Below are positions 33,404-46,410 of a DNA stretch of 64,000 bases, piece after piece (within the stretch, counting starts at the first letter, position 1; the number at the start of each line of letters is the position of its first letter). The notes below the pieces were generated by a model. The model did no database searches. It had not been told where the DNA came from and saw only the letters and a list, made by a program, of their open reading frames with translations. A program made the position numbers and the translations under genes. The stretch lies in NCBI RefSeq assembly GCF_003590095.1, contig NC_039488.1, forward strand, positions 12,834,001-12,898,000, read 5' to 3'. The DNA is from Trichoplusia ni. Lineage: Eukaryota > Arthropoda > Insecta > Lepidoptera > Noctuidae.

Positions 33404-36400
33404 TAAATATAGTTTTGGGAGGTTTGGGTTATCATAAAAAATAGAAGGATTTGTAAGTATTTTAGATAAGTAGTTTATTTTATGCAAATTGATCTTTTTT
33501 AAAATAAGAAGTTTAAGGAATAAAAAAGGTTTTTTAACAAATTAATAGAGTATTTCCTTGTTAACACTACCAATTTCATTTGTCGAATAAATTATTTGAA
33601 AAAAGTAAAGGTTCTTCCACAAAAAAATATTAAAACAGAAACAAAAAAAGATAACGACTCCACTTTTCATATCATTCTTCATTTTTCATAATTGTTTTGA
33701 CTATCGAAGCGAAATTATTTTTTTTCTTACTATTAAACTCAAATTCTCCAAGTATATTTTTTTCATTTCCATAAAATAGAACATTATTAATATACGCAAA
33801 ACTCACAACCATTATTTTAATCCTTTTACTCTGTAGTCGGTTAAGCATTCATCTGTCAAGCAACAACATGTCTACCTACAGCTCCATTGAGTTTTAAACT
33901 AAAAACAAAACAACATCGGCTCAAAAAGGCTAAAACGAGATTAGTGAAAACTAAGCGAACGGAAACACATAAACTAACTGATTACCATGCTCCCGGTACT
34001 CATTAAAACAACTTTTTCTACAAACATAAAATAAATTAGGAAAAACTTTTGTTGCGATATACTCTCCGTTTCTCTATTTTTTTATTTGTTCAGTGCAAAT
34101 GAAACTAGTCGAGGTTTTTTGTTGAAATTATCGATAACTGTATTTTTAGATTTGTAATTTCGTAACCTGATATAGTAATTCTGTTTTAGTAATCACATTT
34201 TGAAGTAATAGGTTGTTTTTTAGGATTATAGACGAAGAGATTGGCTACAGATCTTTTGTTTTCTTTAGCCATAAATTACTTAAACGTAACAAACACGACT
34301 ATTTGTAACTAGAGATGTAATTTATTAGCTAATCGTAATACAGAATTCGCTAAAACCAACCAGGTATTAAAACAAATAGGCTACTTATAATCTCTTTACT
34401 TTGATAAACAATACTGGCCACTATTACCTGACGCACACACTAACAAACACATTAGCCGATAAAACCTTTCAACCCTAGTATATCAATTAGAGAAAATCCA
34501 TGTTCACGCAAGCCACAAACCGATACATCGTGATTTCACCTCATTTTGCCGGCACATCAACTTTCCGCGTCACTAACTCTGAATTCAGATACCAAGCTAT
34601 TTGATTCCCTCGCTATTTAGGTCATCTGCTTTGTATTGTCAGAGCTGTCTTCTGCTAAAACTAGGACTTTATCTATGGAATTATAAGTCTTGTTGTTATG
34701 TGATTTTGTATGGTAAGGTCGTTGAGTGACCAAGTCTTAAGGAAAATATTAGCAAGAGTGTCCTTTTTAATCATCAACTGAGATTCGTCAATTTTTTGGC
34801 TTCGATTGTAACTGTCGTATACAAAATTTGACGTCACATAAGCAAGAATACTATGTCAAATATAACCAGCCAATGTATTTTGTTATTAAGAAGAATTTAT
34901 GTTCGAAACTTGAACAGGATGATCAAATTAATACTCTTTGAAGCTACGCTGTAGTCCCCCCATACTCAGTTATAATTTTTATAAACAACTCTCACAACCC
35001 ATACATGTTGGGAATCTTGAACAGCCTTATAAGGTTCTCACAACTTTGAAGTCCCTCGCATGGACCCGCAGACAGCTAAGTGGGGTTCTCGACCCTCCAA
35101 TATCAAGTGTGATTGCGGACTCCCCAAGCAAACTATGTCAATGATAATTTGTATGGAGGAAAACGTTACATTTTCCAATATTCTTCTAGCCCATAATACC
35201 AGCTTGGGAATTTTAAATATGTAGAACTTTAAATAGTTTATTTAGGGACGAAAATCAACGCATATAGCTCTGCGACAGATGGACGACTATTAGTTTAAAC
35301 GCCATAAAATCCTATAACGACCAAATTAAAGCAGTTGATTTGACATTTATACTTTAAAGAGGATTTATCCACACTTTTACATGTCATATTCTATTGAAAA
35401 CCCTGGACATGACATTTGAGATCTGATGTGCCATCTTATATTATCAACTATTTAAGTACTAATTCACTTTAAGGTCAATGGACTTTTAAATAAACACCTT
35501 AGTACAATTTAAAGGTAGTACAAGTTTAATTTTAATTGTTTTAAGACAGCATACCCACATAAACTGTAATTTAACTAATAACTTTTCTATTACATAAGAC
35601 ACGGTAAACCGAAAACTTGATTTATCTGGTATTCCTGACCTGACCTAAAAACCTTGGCATGCCAAATAACAGGAATCAGGACAGTTTCCATTAACGGTAT
35701 TGGCTTGAATTAGAACCACCTGGTCTTTGGAATACATCAGCGATTCTAAGACGTTTTGGTCAGTTGTGGTCTTACAACTCCTAAACAACAATCAATTCTA
35801 AAAAAAAAATATATTTTTATGTAAAAATTACAAAAAAAAATCCAAATAACTTCCCTAATTCGTTATTATTTGAGATTTATTAAATAACAAATAATACTAA
35901 TTAGTCAAATTTACATCGCACGTAGTAGTTTCTCGATTCTGCATCACCTCCATTCTTATTTGTGTTTGAAATTGGCAATATTCGTTTGACAGCTTTCCCT
36001 CCTTACTAAGTAACGAAGATAATCATCATCATCATTGTCATTTGAATCGCGACACAACCGAGTCTTGGTCAGCTTAAGCTACCTTATGCAAGGATGGTGT
36101 CTGAAACTAGTCACTCAATGTAAATAATTATTTAAAACTATGTTAATTGTGTCGCTACATTATCTCGCATAGTTCTAAAACAAACTAAAGATTATAATAT
36201 AGTAAAAGTAGGTCGGTAATGTTTATTTATTTGAGTATAAAAGTATCAGAGTAAGGTATTAACAGAATACGTTGAAGAAGCGTACTTTATTTTATGTTTT
36301 GTGAAATCTTCTGAAGAAAATGAGTTTCCCATTTTCCGAGATTAGTGAAATCAAGATTCATGTTGTTTCTTTCTGAGGTTGCGTTGCCTTGGCTCACATT

Positions 36401-37524
36401 AAGGTTAAAGTTACGTGATAATGTAGGTCAAATTGTTATTGTTTTTTATATGTAAGCTCTCTGTAATATCGGGGATACTATTCATATATTTTCATCCTAG
36501 AATTTACTTCAGTACCAATATACAATGAATTATCCTCGCACTGAATATCTAACACTAACATTACTCAAAAGTAAAACCCAGAATAATCTTCGTAAGATAC
36601 TAGAAACATAACGTGTTATGATAAAGGGAGCCTATCCGAATGGCTCCGACTATATTTTATATCCACGCATTGTTCAAAATTTATGGTCTTTATCACATAT
36701 CACATTTGTCTTAAATAAATTTGAAAGCGAAAGACGCCGGCTAGCTGACGGATATGCAGCGTCGTTATCACTGCACGAGGGGACCGTTGCCAAAACTACG
36801 GGCAGTCACATTTATAGATTAGTTCCACGAAAACACCTTGTTTTAAAAACATTTCTCGACGCATTACGACGAAAACAGTCAATTCAGTTCGCAGTTTAGA
36901 ACTGCATTCGCTGTCTATGATCGGCTTATCTTGACAGCCGTCCAAATGACGCGATTTACGATCGAATATACTGAGCAGTTGAGAGTTGGAGAATAAATTT
37001 CGGAGCTCGGCATCAAAGAGACGGAAGCTTTGAAACGCGAGTCGAATGTAAAATGTCTCAAATGTTTGAGTGAATCGAGACTGCACAAGCTCTAACAATC
37101 CAATACCCCGCTTTACAACCGAATATCATAAAAATTAATTCACGGAGATATTCTAGCTGTGCACTAACAATTTATAGATGTTCCCATGCTCCCATAGAAT
37201 TAGTGAAACAGTGGAGCTTGCCAAAACCTACTTCCTCTTTGTTTATTGTATTATTAATCTTTGAACTCAGCATGTTTTCTTATGTGGCCGCCATCTTGTA
37301 AAGTGATGTGTGCTGTTTTTAATATTTTTCCTGGTCTTTACTGTAAAGAAAGTAAGATATATATCGCATGGCTATTGAGATTCGTATACTTAGGTTATTA
37401 AATTAAAACGGATTCTTCTTCATTTTATAGTTTGTTTATACCCAAATGAAATTGATTGGAATGAACCTTCTTTTACAGAAATGATACTAGGTTTAAGCTT
37501 TCAAAGAAAGCAGTATACAATGTA
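33404..37524. other. Unassigned AT-rich sequence
   Basis: No gene is supported. Minor items are the 12-bp palindrome TTGGCATGCCAA near 35654, an ATC trinucleotide run near 36022-36036, a TGACGTCA at 34829-34836, and GCCGCCATCTTG near 37287. A moderately GC-rich stretch at 36620-37100 shows open frames of about 95-100 codons with no recognised domain. Confidence 0.45.
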
Positions 37525-37679
37525 GCCTAGACAACCCTGTAGCCATGAGGAGTGATGATAATGAAGGCAGCAGGCAGAGATCGAAAAAGGAGAGCTGAAG
37601 ATTAAGAAGAAGAAGAGCTCAGTGGCGTGCTATGGAAGAGGCCTATGTCCAGCAGTGAACTAAGCCGTGATGATGATAA
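37525..37679 (+). mobile_element. 3' end fragment of a non-LTR retrotransposon
   Basis: GTGGCGTGCTATGGAAGAGG followed by CCTATGTCCAGCAGTG and a GATGATGAT tail is a hallmark of the 3' end of an abundant lepidopteran LINE. Upstream bases are A/G-rich (GAAGATTAAGAAGAAGAAG), as in the final coding part of such elements. The copy is severely 5'-truncated. Confidence 0.65.
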
Positions 37680-38730
37680 ATAACCAGAATATTTAATAAA
37701 AACAAACATTACGAATGTTTGTTTTCAACAAAAACTACATTAAAATTGATGTCACCAGTTTGTATGCACTTTGCGAGTGCTATAGACATGCCCCAAACAT
37801 CTAAACTTGTAATATCAATTCTCGAGGGGCGTCTGCGTGGCGCGAGCTATGTTGCTCTACTATTTAGAGAGATTTCGACCCGATTTCCAATGTTACAAGC
37901 CTTTCATACTAGCGAATATTCTGAAGGAGCTAGTAAAAGTGTTTAAACTTTTAAGACAGGATAATAGGAGCTTATAAGCTTTAGTGTTTAGTGTTGGCTC
38001 CGCAAGCCCTTTTTAACTATTAATATTGTTTTATAGAGATCAATGGATTACAATATTGTCCTACGTGAGTTTTTTTTAATCTGGAATCTTGATAAAAAAT
38101 ATATTTGAAACTTATCTATATAAACGTATATCTATCCATTCATAATTATATTTATATGTTCTTTTGATTAGAAATATTTTTTGGATAGCCTTGAGTTTTA
38201 TCTAATGGGGCATCGCTAATAATGGCTCATCTATTAATGGCCTCATCTCATGCTTGTTCCTTCTCTCCTCTTTTAAAACATTACCATTTTTTTTGAAACA
38301 TTACCAATGCACCCTTGAGTGTGTTTCGACGTTTCTTCTTATGGTAGTCAGATTCTAAAAAAAATAGGGTTGATATATATAATAAATTATTTCATTTAAT
38401 TTCGTTTTGATCGTCAACGCATTCAGTTGCAGGATAAGCACAGTCTTACTTAGAAGAAGAACTTAGATCTTAGTTTTAGCTTAAAAGATAATTGCAAGCT
38501 CAAGCGTCTGCCTCTCAAAAGTCCAATGTATAAGGGTCTCTCGTCCATTCCTACTTGTCAAAGTTGGTCAGTATGCATCGCGGGTTCGACGAGTCGTGAA
38601 CGTTTCTTTTCACATCGCCCTACTTTGCTCAGTTGTCTTCGATGAAAAATGGTGGCTTATCAACGTTTTTTTTTTATTCTCGTTACTCTTGAGGCCTACT
38701 GCCACCTGAAAAAGTGTGACTATTGAAATT
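37680..38730. other. Unassigned sequence
   Basis: No gene or recognised repeat is seen. A 75-codon frame at 37719-37946 shows no domain. Confidence 0.45.
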
Positions 38731-38790
38731 GTGGAAGCGGGACGCTGCACTACTTGTTATAGAGCGCTGTCTCTTTTTCACAATTTACTT
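38731..38790 (+). repeat. Dispersed repeat fragment, family E
   Basis: GACGCTGCACTACTTGTTAT then AGAGCGCTGTCTCTTTTTCA resembles the fragment at 59211-59275 (CCACTACGTGTTTTGTAGAG, CGCCATCTCACTTTCATAA). Both look like remnants of one common repeat. Confidence 0.45.
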
Positions 38791-40594
38791 TTACAATTAA
38801 AAGGCTCGGAGTTTTTTTTATATACGTGAGTTTAAGAGTGATATTTTATTGCACAATTAATGTCGTTATTAATCCTGCAGTAAACGTCTGAGTTCTTATA
38901 ATGTATGTTTCTGAAACACGCTTCGGCTTAAGAATGTTTCAGTATTAATAAAAATGTTATAAATTAGTTTTATATCAACACTTAAAAGTAAAATTAAACT
39001 GTACTACCAAGTTGGTTAGGGTTGAAATAATAAAAATAAAAATATTCATTCATGTAAAACAATATTCAATTTAAAGATAAAAAATAATAGCCTAATATTG
39101 TACTTAATTCACCAGCCAGACAAAATAATATGTAAGCGAAACGAAATTTAATAAACCCACCTCAATTTACATAACAGTTCAATAAACTTTACAATATGAA
39201 AGTCTAAAAACCGATGCTAAACATATAAAGATATAATAAAACACGTTTATAAGCTCTCGGCGAAATGGGATCGGTCGGCGGCCATCTTATTAAGCTATAC
39301 AACATATTTGCTCCATTCAGCCAAATAACTTCTAATTTTGCGCTACAGCAACGTCGTCCAAGTCACTTTTAGGTTTTTCTAACTGGCAACATAATGCAAA
39401 ATGTAAACGAGTATGATTTTTTTAATAACATAATTTTAATTTTCTTTTGAACTGTGTGTTCGACCTATCGGTTCCTAGAATATAATTTCATTCATGTGCC
39501 TCCGAAAACCATATTTCAAAACTAATCAGCGATTCAAGGAACGGGATGAAACAAAATTTACCTACCTACTCAATTGATTATAAACATTTGATGATTTTTT
39601 AAGTATACAAAAGAACGAGGAAAGATGGGAAATGAGGTTTTGTTTCACAAATTAAGGACAATTTTTACAAATATATTACAACATTCAAATACACTTAAGA
39701 CGCTTTATTATTTTAACTATTCAAAAACAAAAGACTGTCAAAAGCACACTATACTACCTTTAAAACAGAAACTTTTACCCGAAACATTGATATTCGAAAT
39801 TTGAAATGCTAAAATGACTGGCCAATAGTGAAGTTATACTCCTTCCTGAACGATATATGTGCTCTATTCAGCCGTGGATCGGCTGTAATTTGTCGGGGCC
39901 TACTAACGACCACCACTCGACAGACTCTACTCACTCTATTGTCGCTTCAAATGGAATCGAGTTAGAAACGTAGTTTACAAGGTGTAAGACACTCCGTTTT
40001 TCAGTTTAAAAATGTTTTTAGACAGTTTAAAACATAAATTGCCGAAATATTTTTCGAGGTTCAATTATTGTGGATAGAATCGTTCTAAAGAGAAATCTAA
40101 GGGTTTTAAAAGCAGATTGATTTTTTCCCGATATTCAAGGCAAAAGTTACGAACAACAACTAGGGTTAAACAAAAACCTTTTTCTCTAGAACGGTGAAAC
40201 AACGGAAGCCTAATATGATATCAATGACGCACCCATCCGTGTGTCAGACGAACCTCTGTTTAACTTGCTGAGTGAGCAAAACTAACAAACGGACTTCAAT
40301 TTTGAATGAGAGAGAGAGGGATAGATGTAGTAATATCGTAACTATAAATTTAACTTAACGGATTTGCTCACGCGATTGATTGTCGTCTAGACTCAAAGAC
40401 GCGGGATATGGCAACGTCGAAATAAGTAAAGATATAATTGATTAATAATTAAAAATGCTTTTAAACGCAACAGTTTCCTAATAATATATATATATAATAT
40501 AATATATACGGCTAAATCCTCACTAGTTCTTAATCAACTGAAGAACAGTGTCAAAATGTTTACATTTAAGCACATTTTATATCTTTATAAAACC
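38791..40594. other. Unassigned AT-rich sequence
   Basis: No gene is supported. GGCCATCTT lies at 39280-39288. A short AT repeat (ATATATATATA) is near 40486. Confidence 0.45.
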
Positions 40595-40776
40595 TATCGT
40601 GAGACTGATTCATTATTAAATGATGTAACGGTTTACTCACGCGTATTTATCGGGGTAGCCCGACTAGTTTCGGACCCAACCGGAGTCCTTAATCATGAGC
40701 AGACGCGGCGGGATCGCGAGTCGAGTTCGACTCGCGATCCCGCGCGATCCCGCGCGAGTAAACCGTTACATCATTT
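40595..40776. mobile_element. Palindromic inverted-repeat element, family C
   Basis: The ends are inverted: AAATGATGTAACGGTTTACT followed by CACGCG (40618-40643) against CGCGCGAGTAAACCGTTACA followed by TCATTT (40751-40776). Inside lies a perfect 15-bp inverted repeat, GGGATCGCGAGTCGA (40710-40724) and TCGACTCGCGATCCC (40727-40741), with a two-base spacer. The left 125 bases match 11071-11205. It may be a MITE-like element or a head-to-head fusion of two copies of the dispersed repeat. Non-coding. Confidence 0.7.
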
Positions 40777-40937
40777 AACATTTTATATCATTTGCACACC
40801 CACAAAGCTTGATTTCAAAAAGGTCTTATTGTTCAGAAGCTTCGATCAAATCATTTACACGTCCTGATGAAAATGGTTATAAAATCTTACATACCAAATT
40901 AAAAAAAAATAACCAAATAATAACCATGATTTTAATT

Positions 40938-40955
40938 CACACACACACACACACA
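40938..40955 (+). repeat. (CA)9 microsatellite
   Basis: Nine uninterrupted CA units. Confidence 0.9.
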
Positions 40956-41042
40956 AAACCAGGAAGTGACCTACATAAGCACATGATACGACATTCCAAA
41001 AACAAACGATAAAATTAAAACAAACATGAATATTTAAACATA

Positions 41043-41515
41043 ACGGTGGCCATTTTGAATCAGGCCGAATACCAAGGTAATAAAAAGATGAGGGGAGTTC
41101 GCTGTTCCCAACGAAATCCTTGAACTCTGAATGTTAGCAATTATAATATCGAACATGGATTTCATCAAGTATTCTGTTATTGTAATTATAACTTCGTTGA
41201 TTATAGACTGATTAGGTAAATATCTTAAGGACAGTATCGAATCGAACCTCCTTTCGAAAAGCGTCAAGAACTCTTTAATAAAAAAACTCGTTGGGTTTTC
41301 AAAAATTACCCTTCAAATTTTAAAACAAGTACATATGAAAATAAAATAAAATTAAAATAGAGAGTGTATAAAAACGTGGGAAAGAAGTACGCATGTGATA
41401 AAAACAATAAAAAATATCAAAAAAACAAAAGGCCATCAACACAAACCATATACAAAACGTATTAAAAAAAAAGTATCGGCCATTTTGAATCAGTCCGGCG
41501 GGGTAATGAAAAGAT
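41043..41515 (+). repeat. Two diverged copies of a GGCCATTTTGAATCAG block
   Basis: 41048-41090 and 41478-41512 share GGCCATTTTGAATCAG, then CCG, then GGTAAT-(A/G)-AAAAGAT with similar spacing. The copies are about 430 bases apart and on the same strand, so a local duplication followed by divergence is likely. No known element is recognised. Confidence 0.65.
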
Positions 41516-42023
41516 ACCTCGTTTGCTTCCACCGGTGTAAAACTGCCTTTTTTCTGAACGGACGCTTTAAATGTTCTAAGCTCTACCGTGATTTTTTTAA
41601 TCCCCTTTTGCCGGCTATTCTCTATTGAAACATTCTTTGATGTTTATAATATGTTTGACTCTTTATGTTGCTGTTCCGTACTTCAGATTAAAAGTGTATC
41701 TTGTACGTGTATCGAGAATTAAGGTGTGCTTGTAAGTAGTATTAAGTTCTTGAGTAAAGAGGTTTTCTTAGGTGATGTTTTTGTTGTTCAATATAGAACA
41801 ACAGAAAGTATAAACACTTGCGCTTGTTCGAAAATGACTTTGTTTAAATTCTATCATATTTTGTTTAATTGTTCTTCAATTTATTTTTTGTGAATTTTCT
41901 AAATTAATTTATCAAAATCAAAAGTATCACTAGCTCCTAAGTGACATTTATTAATGTATAACTTTCATTTCGTATGTACTGATGTATGAAGTATTGGAAG
42001 CAAAACATTTTTTTTTTGTTTTT

Positions 42024-42380
42024 TCGTGGCTAAGCTATAACCGCATAAGTGAAACGCTCACAGGTTAAGCTATGCTTGACGCGGTTGGTCCGTAGATGGG
42101 TGACCATCTGTGTCGTAGCGAGCTCCTCCGTGTTTCGGAAGGCACGTTGAATTGTGGGTCCCGGCTGTTATTCTTACATCTTTGATAGTCGTTACAGGTA
42201 GTCAGAAGCTTGAAAAGTCTGAAAACCAGTCTAACCAAGGGGTATCGTGTTGCCCAGGTAACTGGGTTGAGGAGGTCAGATAGGCAGTCGCTCCTTGTAA
42301 AACACTGGTACTCAGCTGAAACTGGTTAGACTGGTAGCCGACCCCAACATAGCTTTGGGAAAAGGCTAGGCCGATGATGA
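42024..42380 (+). mobile_element. 5S-rRNA-derived SINE, second copy
   Basis: It starts CGTGGCTAAGCTATAACCGC, carries the 5S-like block at 42064-42106 (GGTTAAGC, GCGGTTGGTCC, TAGATGGGTGACC), and runs through CGTGTTTCGGAAGGCACG, GTCAGAAGCTTGAAAAGTC, GGGTTGAGGAGGTCAGATAG and GGTAGCCGACCCCAACATAG to GGCTAGGCCGATGATGAT. It aligns over its whole length with the reverse complement of 20263-20616. A poly-T run precedes it. No clear target duplication is seen. Confidence 0.8.
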
Positions 42381-45300
42381 TTTGGAAATGGAATTATTTT
42401 GTTGGTGTACCCTGTATAATAATTCCAAAGAACGCCAATCTTTTTAAAAAAAAAACAGAACACAAACGTAATCTAAAATCTTACAGTATAGTGACTAAGG
42501 TATGACAACATGAGGAATAAGCCCGCCTAGCTGTCCGCGCTAGATAAAACTCTATACGTCTCTGTTTCAGCCGGGAGTAGTGTTATAAATCAGATATATT
42601 CCAGGCTACACTAGTAGGTACACTCACTGAGAAAACGTAATATTTATTATTTCGTAAATTGAATGTTCTAGATGTGAAGTTTTGGAATCTTTCGTAGATG
42701 AGTTAAGATTCTTATGTTATTTTATGTAAGAATGGATGAGTGGAGTTATGTTGGTTTTAATATTTGATACGGAAAGATAAAAATGTACAATTAGAGTTAT
42801 AAGTGACGAAGACAACACGACAGTTAAAGTTAAGGTAAAAGAACTTCATTTAAAATTTTAAGGAGTAACTTATATTAATAATATCAAGAATCATATTTAT
42901 ATGATAAACTAGCTTAATCGTTACACGTATAAAAGTAACCGTTAAGCATTTATTGCCTAAACATCAAAAGTTCAAGCGCTTACGAATTTATTGTAGTACG
43001 AAAATAGAGAAAATAAAAGTTTACTACAACCCCCATCGCCATGGAGACCGTAATCATGAAACTCGAGTCGAAAAGTTAATTCAATCGAAACTAATTCGCT
43101 TCACAATATCACGAACGTTTGTCAGACTGATTCAATAAAAACCTATCATCGTAATACCATATTATTGAGGCTAAAAGAACACAATTACGAAGATACCTAA
43201 CTCATACGAACCCGGTATATTAAATTCATAACCTGCTACTAAAACTCCCTCCAACTTTTCACGTTCCACAAAAAGTCTTGCCATTATGTCTACATCGCCT
43301 TTTTCGCAGCTAAATAAACGTAAACAAAAAATAGGTCTTTGAATAACGCGTTGTGCCGTCAATTTTGCATAATTTATTACACAAACATGACTTTACACAG
43401 CGATGATACTAAAACGTTATACTCCACCTAGCGCCGTTCATTTCATCCTATTGTAAATACGGAAGCTTCAAAAAAAGAACAACACTTAATTTCGCTTAAC
43501 GTATTTCTAAACAAAGGGATTCCAGATTCAAATGCGTGGGGCGACTGCGCGGCCCCCACTACGAGTTATATAAACTTCAAAAATAGAATTTCGCCGTCGC
43601 AACCCGGTTTACGACTTGGCTCGTAAAAGGGGGTGGCTCCGGCGTTGAAGGGGAACGCAGCATATTTTCACCTTTATTTATAAAGGAAATTCGGTCAAGT
43701 TTGAGTGATGGTAATTTAAATAATATTTCCAGACAAGCAATGACACTATGTTCGAGGGCCCAACTATGTCGAGACGTTACGTAATCGCTGTTACCTGCGC
43801 TCGAACTCAATGAACTCGAATCGGAGAAGTTTCGGCAAGCACAGTACATTCATTTGGAAAGTTTGTTCAATAAGAACGAATTGAACATTGTTATGAAATC
43901 AATTAAAGTATTGTACATTGATGAAAATGTAAAGATGTGGTTTGAGTGATATGATATGATTTAAGTAACCTACTGCATTTTTTTATTTGAATAAAAAAAT
44001 ATACTTAAAACATAAATTATTAAAAAATAACATCCCAAAAATATATGTCCGTAAGTGACAAACATCATTAGGCTTGTAACAACTCCCAACTTTTACAACA
44101 CACACCACTTTTATGTTCATTTCGCGTATATTTTTAAAACACTGCAAACCTCCCTTGAGGACCTACCAACGAGTTAGGATGGTTTATCATGAAATATAAT
44201 AAGTCAAACTCAGTCTTGGAAAATCTTCACACGAAAAACTCAAGCAAAAAATTGAAAGTTCACTTCTATACAATGTTCGTAAGAAGTCACATGAAAAAAA
44301 ATAATGTTTACTATCTGACATTTAAAAGTATTGGCATAAAACAATTTGGAACACTTTTTTTCAAGTTCTATTTCTTTAAAAAACAGCTATTGAAGCTGTA
44401 TAGTTTCTGTTTGAAAAAAGAACTGTCAAAAAACGTCACTGTTTTAAAACATACAGCCATCGTCAATTTGACATTTGTTTGGGGTTGAATAAGTATCTGG
44501 TCGAAAAGAATATAATTCAGTTCTATTTATTTTCATAAATGGAAAAGAAATCGATGTGATTCGTCGTCCAAATGGTGATGAATTCAATATTTGTCTCGCA
44601 AGCTTTTGGAATTGAATATTCAATCTTAGACTAATACTTTAAAGAAAAAAATGGTCAGTAAACGCAAAAGCAAATGAAGATAGATGTTTTAAAAAATGTC
44701 TTGGAAATAAACAATGAGTATTTCCACTGAATAACAACTTACTATACTCATTTGCAATGCCTCTGGATCTATTAAATCGATATACGAAATCAAAAACGAC
44801 ACTCAAATAGCCAAGTTTTGTACTTAAAAAGGCACTTTAGTTAAAACCCGAGTTTTTAACGCTAAGACTTTACTCGTTACATTAGGTAATTCATTTACTG
44901 CAAACTGTTAATTTTTATTCTTATACATACCTACGTAGGTATAAAAGTGTATTTGTATAAGAAAAGAATTTTTAGTCCGATATAAAGTGATCGACTCCCA
45001 CGTGACACAAGCAGGAGCCGTTTCTTTTTCTATACAAAAAATAATAAATGAGAATATCCGCACATTTTTGACCAAAATGTACCTTAAATTTACTTCAAAC
45101 TAACCAAACGTTTTATACTTTAACATCAATATTTTAAAAAAACAATAAACATCCAATCCACAAATCAAATACCAAAAAAAAAAACGCAAAGCAACTCCGC
45201 AATTTATCTCATACCAAAACGACTAAAAACTAAATTCCTCAGTAACATTTCACGATTCATTAAAGTACTATTAAAGAGCAGCATAACAGTAAATCAAGAT

Positions 45301-45745
45301 CTTAACATTAAGCATTGCACAATGCAGTTTCATTCAGCTTCTGTCCCTACATTTAGCATACCGAAGTTAAACAGTTCCGTTTAATTACTCCATTAAAACA
45401 AGCTTTCTGCATTTCTCTGGCCCCTACTTCTAAAACTCAATAGCACAGCTAAAGGCTATAAATCGTAACGGTCCACTCAAATTATGCAACGTTTATGGAG
45501 TTCTATGAGAAACAATATTTTTAAAACACCCGTGATAATATGGAAGTAGCTTATTACAGTCGGGATAAAGGATTTCTTTAAATTTCGTTGTGAATAGTAA
45601 ACCTCTTAGTAACGCTTTATAGTTGCAAACATCTTCAATCTTTAACAATAGATTAAAATTTCATTTATCAATCCAGTAGCTATTTCTATAGAAAATTTCA
45701 TCAAAATTGATCAAGCTGTTTCAACGTGAAGAAGTAATGTACATG
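42381..45745. other. Unassigned sequence
   Basis: No gene is supported. The 90-codon minus-strand frame at 43577-43849 is Ser-rich (SDSSSLSSSAGNSD) and sits in a locally GC-richer patch, but I recognise no family and see no splice signals that decide it. Confidence 0.4.
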
Positions 45746-46084
45746 CTAACAAACATCCATCATTATAATGTATAATGTGATATGTCGTGGGAGTGGGATC
45801 TCTTCACCTATTGGATATTGAATACCGTTGTGGACGTCTACAATTACAGATAACATACGTATACATTGATGGTCTTCAGCTAAAACTAGATTGAATACCG
45901 AAATTCCTAAATATCCTACAAACAAAATAACAGATATACTTATAGATTCAAAATCTATAGTTTCGGGAACGGAACTTAAGAGATGAAGTCCTTGATGTAT
46001 CTCTGATATATTATTAGCTGCTGTGGTTATGTAACATGTACAATATACTCTGGTATAATTGACCTTAATGTCTGAGCAAAACAT
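45746..46084 (-). CDS. Unidentified 112-codon ORF
   Basis: Among frames outside identified repeats this is one of the longest. The product has a hydrophobic middle (ISISVILFVGYLGISVFNLV) and a Pro-rich end region (PIGEEIPLPRHITL). I recognise no family. The upstream side on this strand runs at once into the dispersed repeat beginning at 46083, so any true N-terminus would be displaced. Codon use is AT-rich like the surrounding non-coding DNA, so chance is the simplest explanation. Confidence 0.12.
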   Translation of the reverse strand: MFCSDIKVNYTRVYCTCYITTAANNISEIHQGLHLLSSVPETIDFESISISVILFVGYLGISVFNLVLAEDHQCIRMLSVIVDVHNGIQYPIGEEIPLPRHITLYIIMMDVC

Positions 46085-46410
46085 CGGTCAAGTGCGAGTC
46101 GGACACGCGACACTAACAGTTTCGTAGAAATACTCTAAAGAAACGAATATAAAAAATAGTCAAATAAATTTTAGGTCGCCCACTTATTTATTTGTCTCTC
46201 AACAAATTTGTGACCTTTACAACAGCTGCTTTATGGGTTAGTATTTGTAATATTTGTTGTTATATTCCCCACAAATACTGTTAAGAATTCAACTGTTTAG
46301 CTATCAGGCTTTATGAGATCCACAGTCTGGTGTCATAAAGCCACAGACGGACGGACAGAGTGCCTAAATAAAGATCCCATTTTTTCCTTTAAATATGGAA
46401 CCCTAAAAAA
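46083..46410 (+). repeat. Dispersed repeat, family F, full-looking copy
   Basis: It begins CATCGGTCAAGTGCGAGTCG and ACACGCGACACTAACAG, contains ACAGACGGACGGACAGAG and GATCCCATTTTTTCC, and ends TATGGAACCCTAAAAA. This order is typical of a very common lepidopteran interspersed repeat. Fragments occur at 48612-48755, 49200-49340, 56641-56880 and 58640-58700, all on the same strand. Confidence 0.7.
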
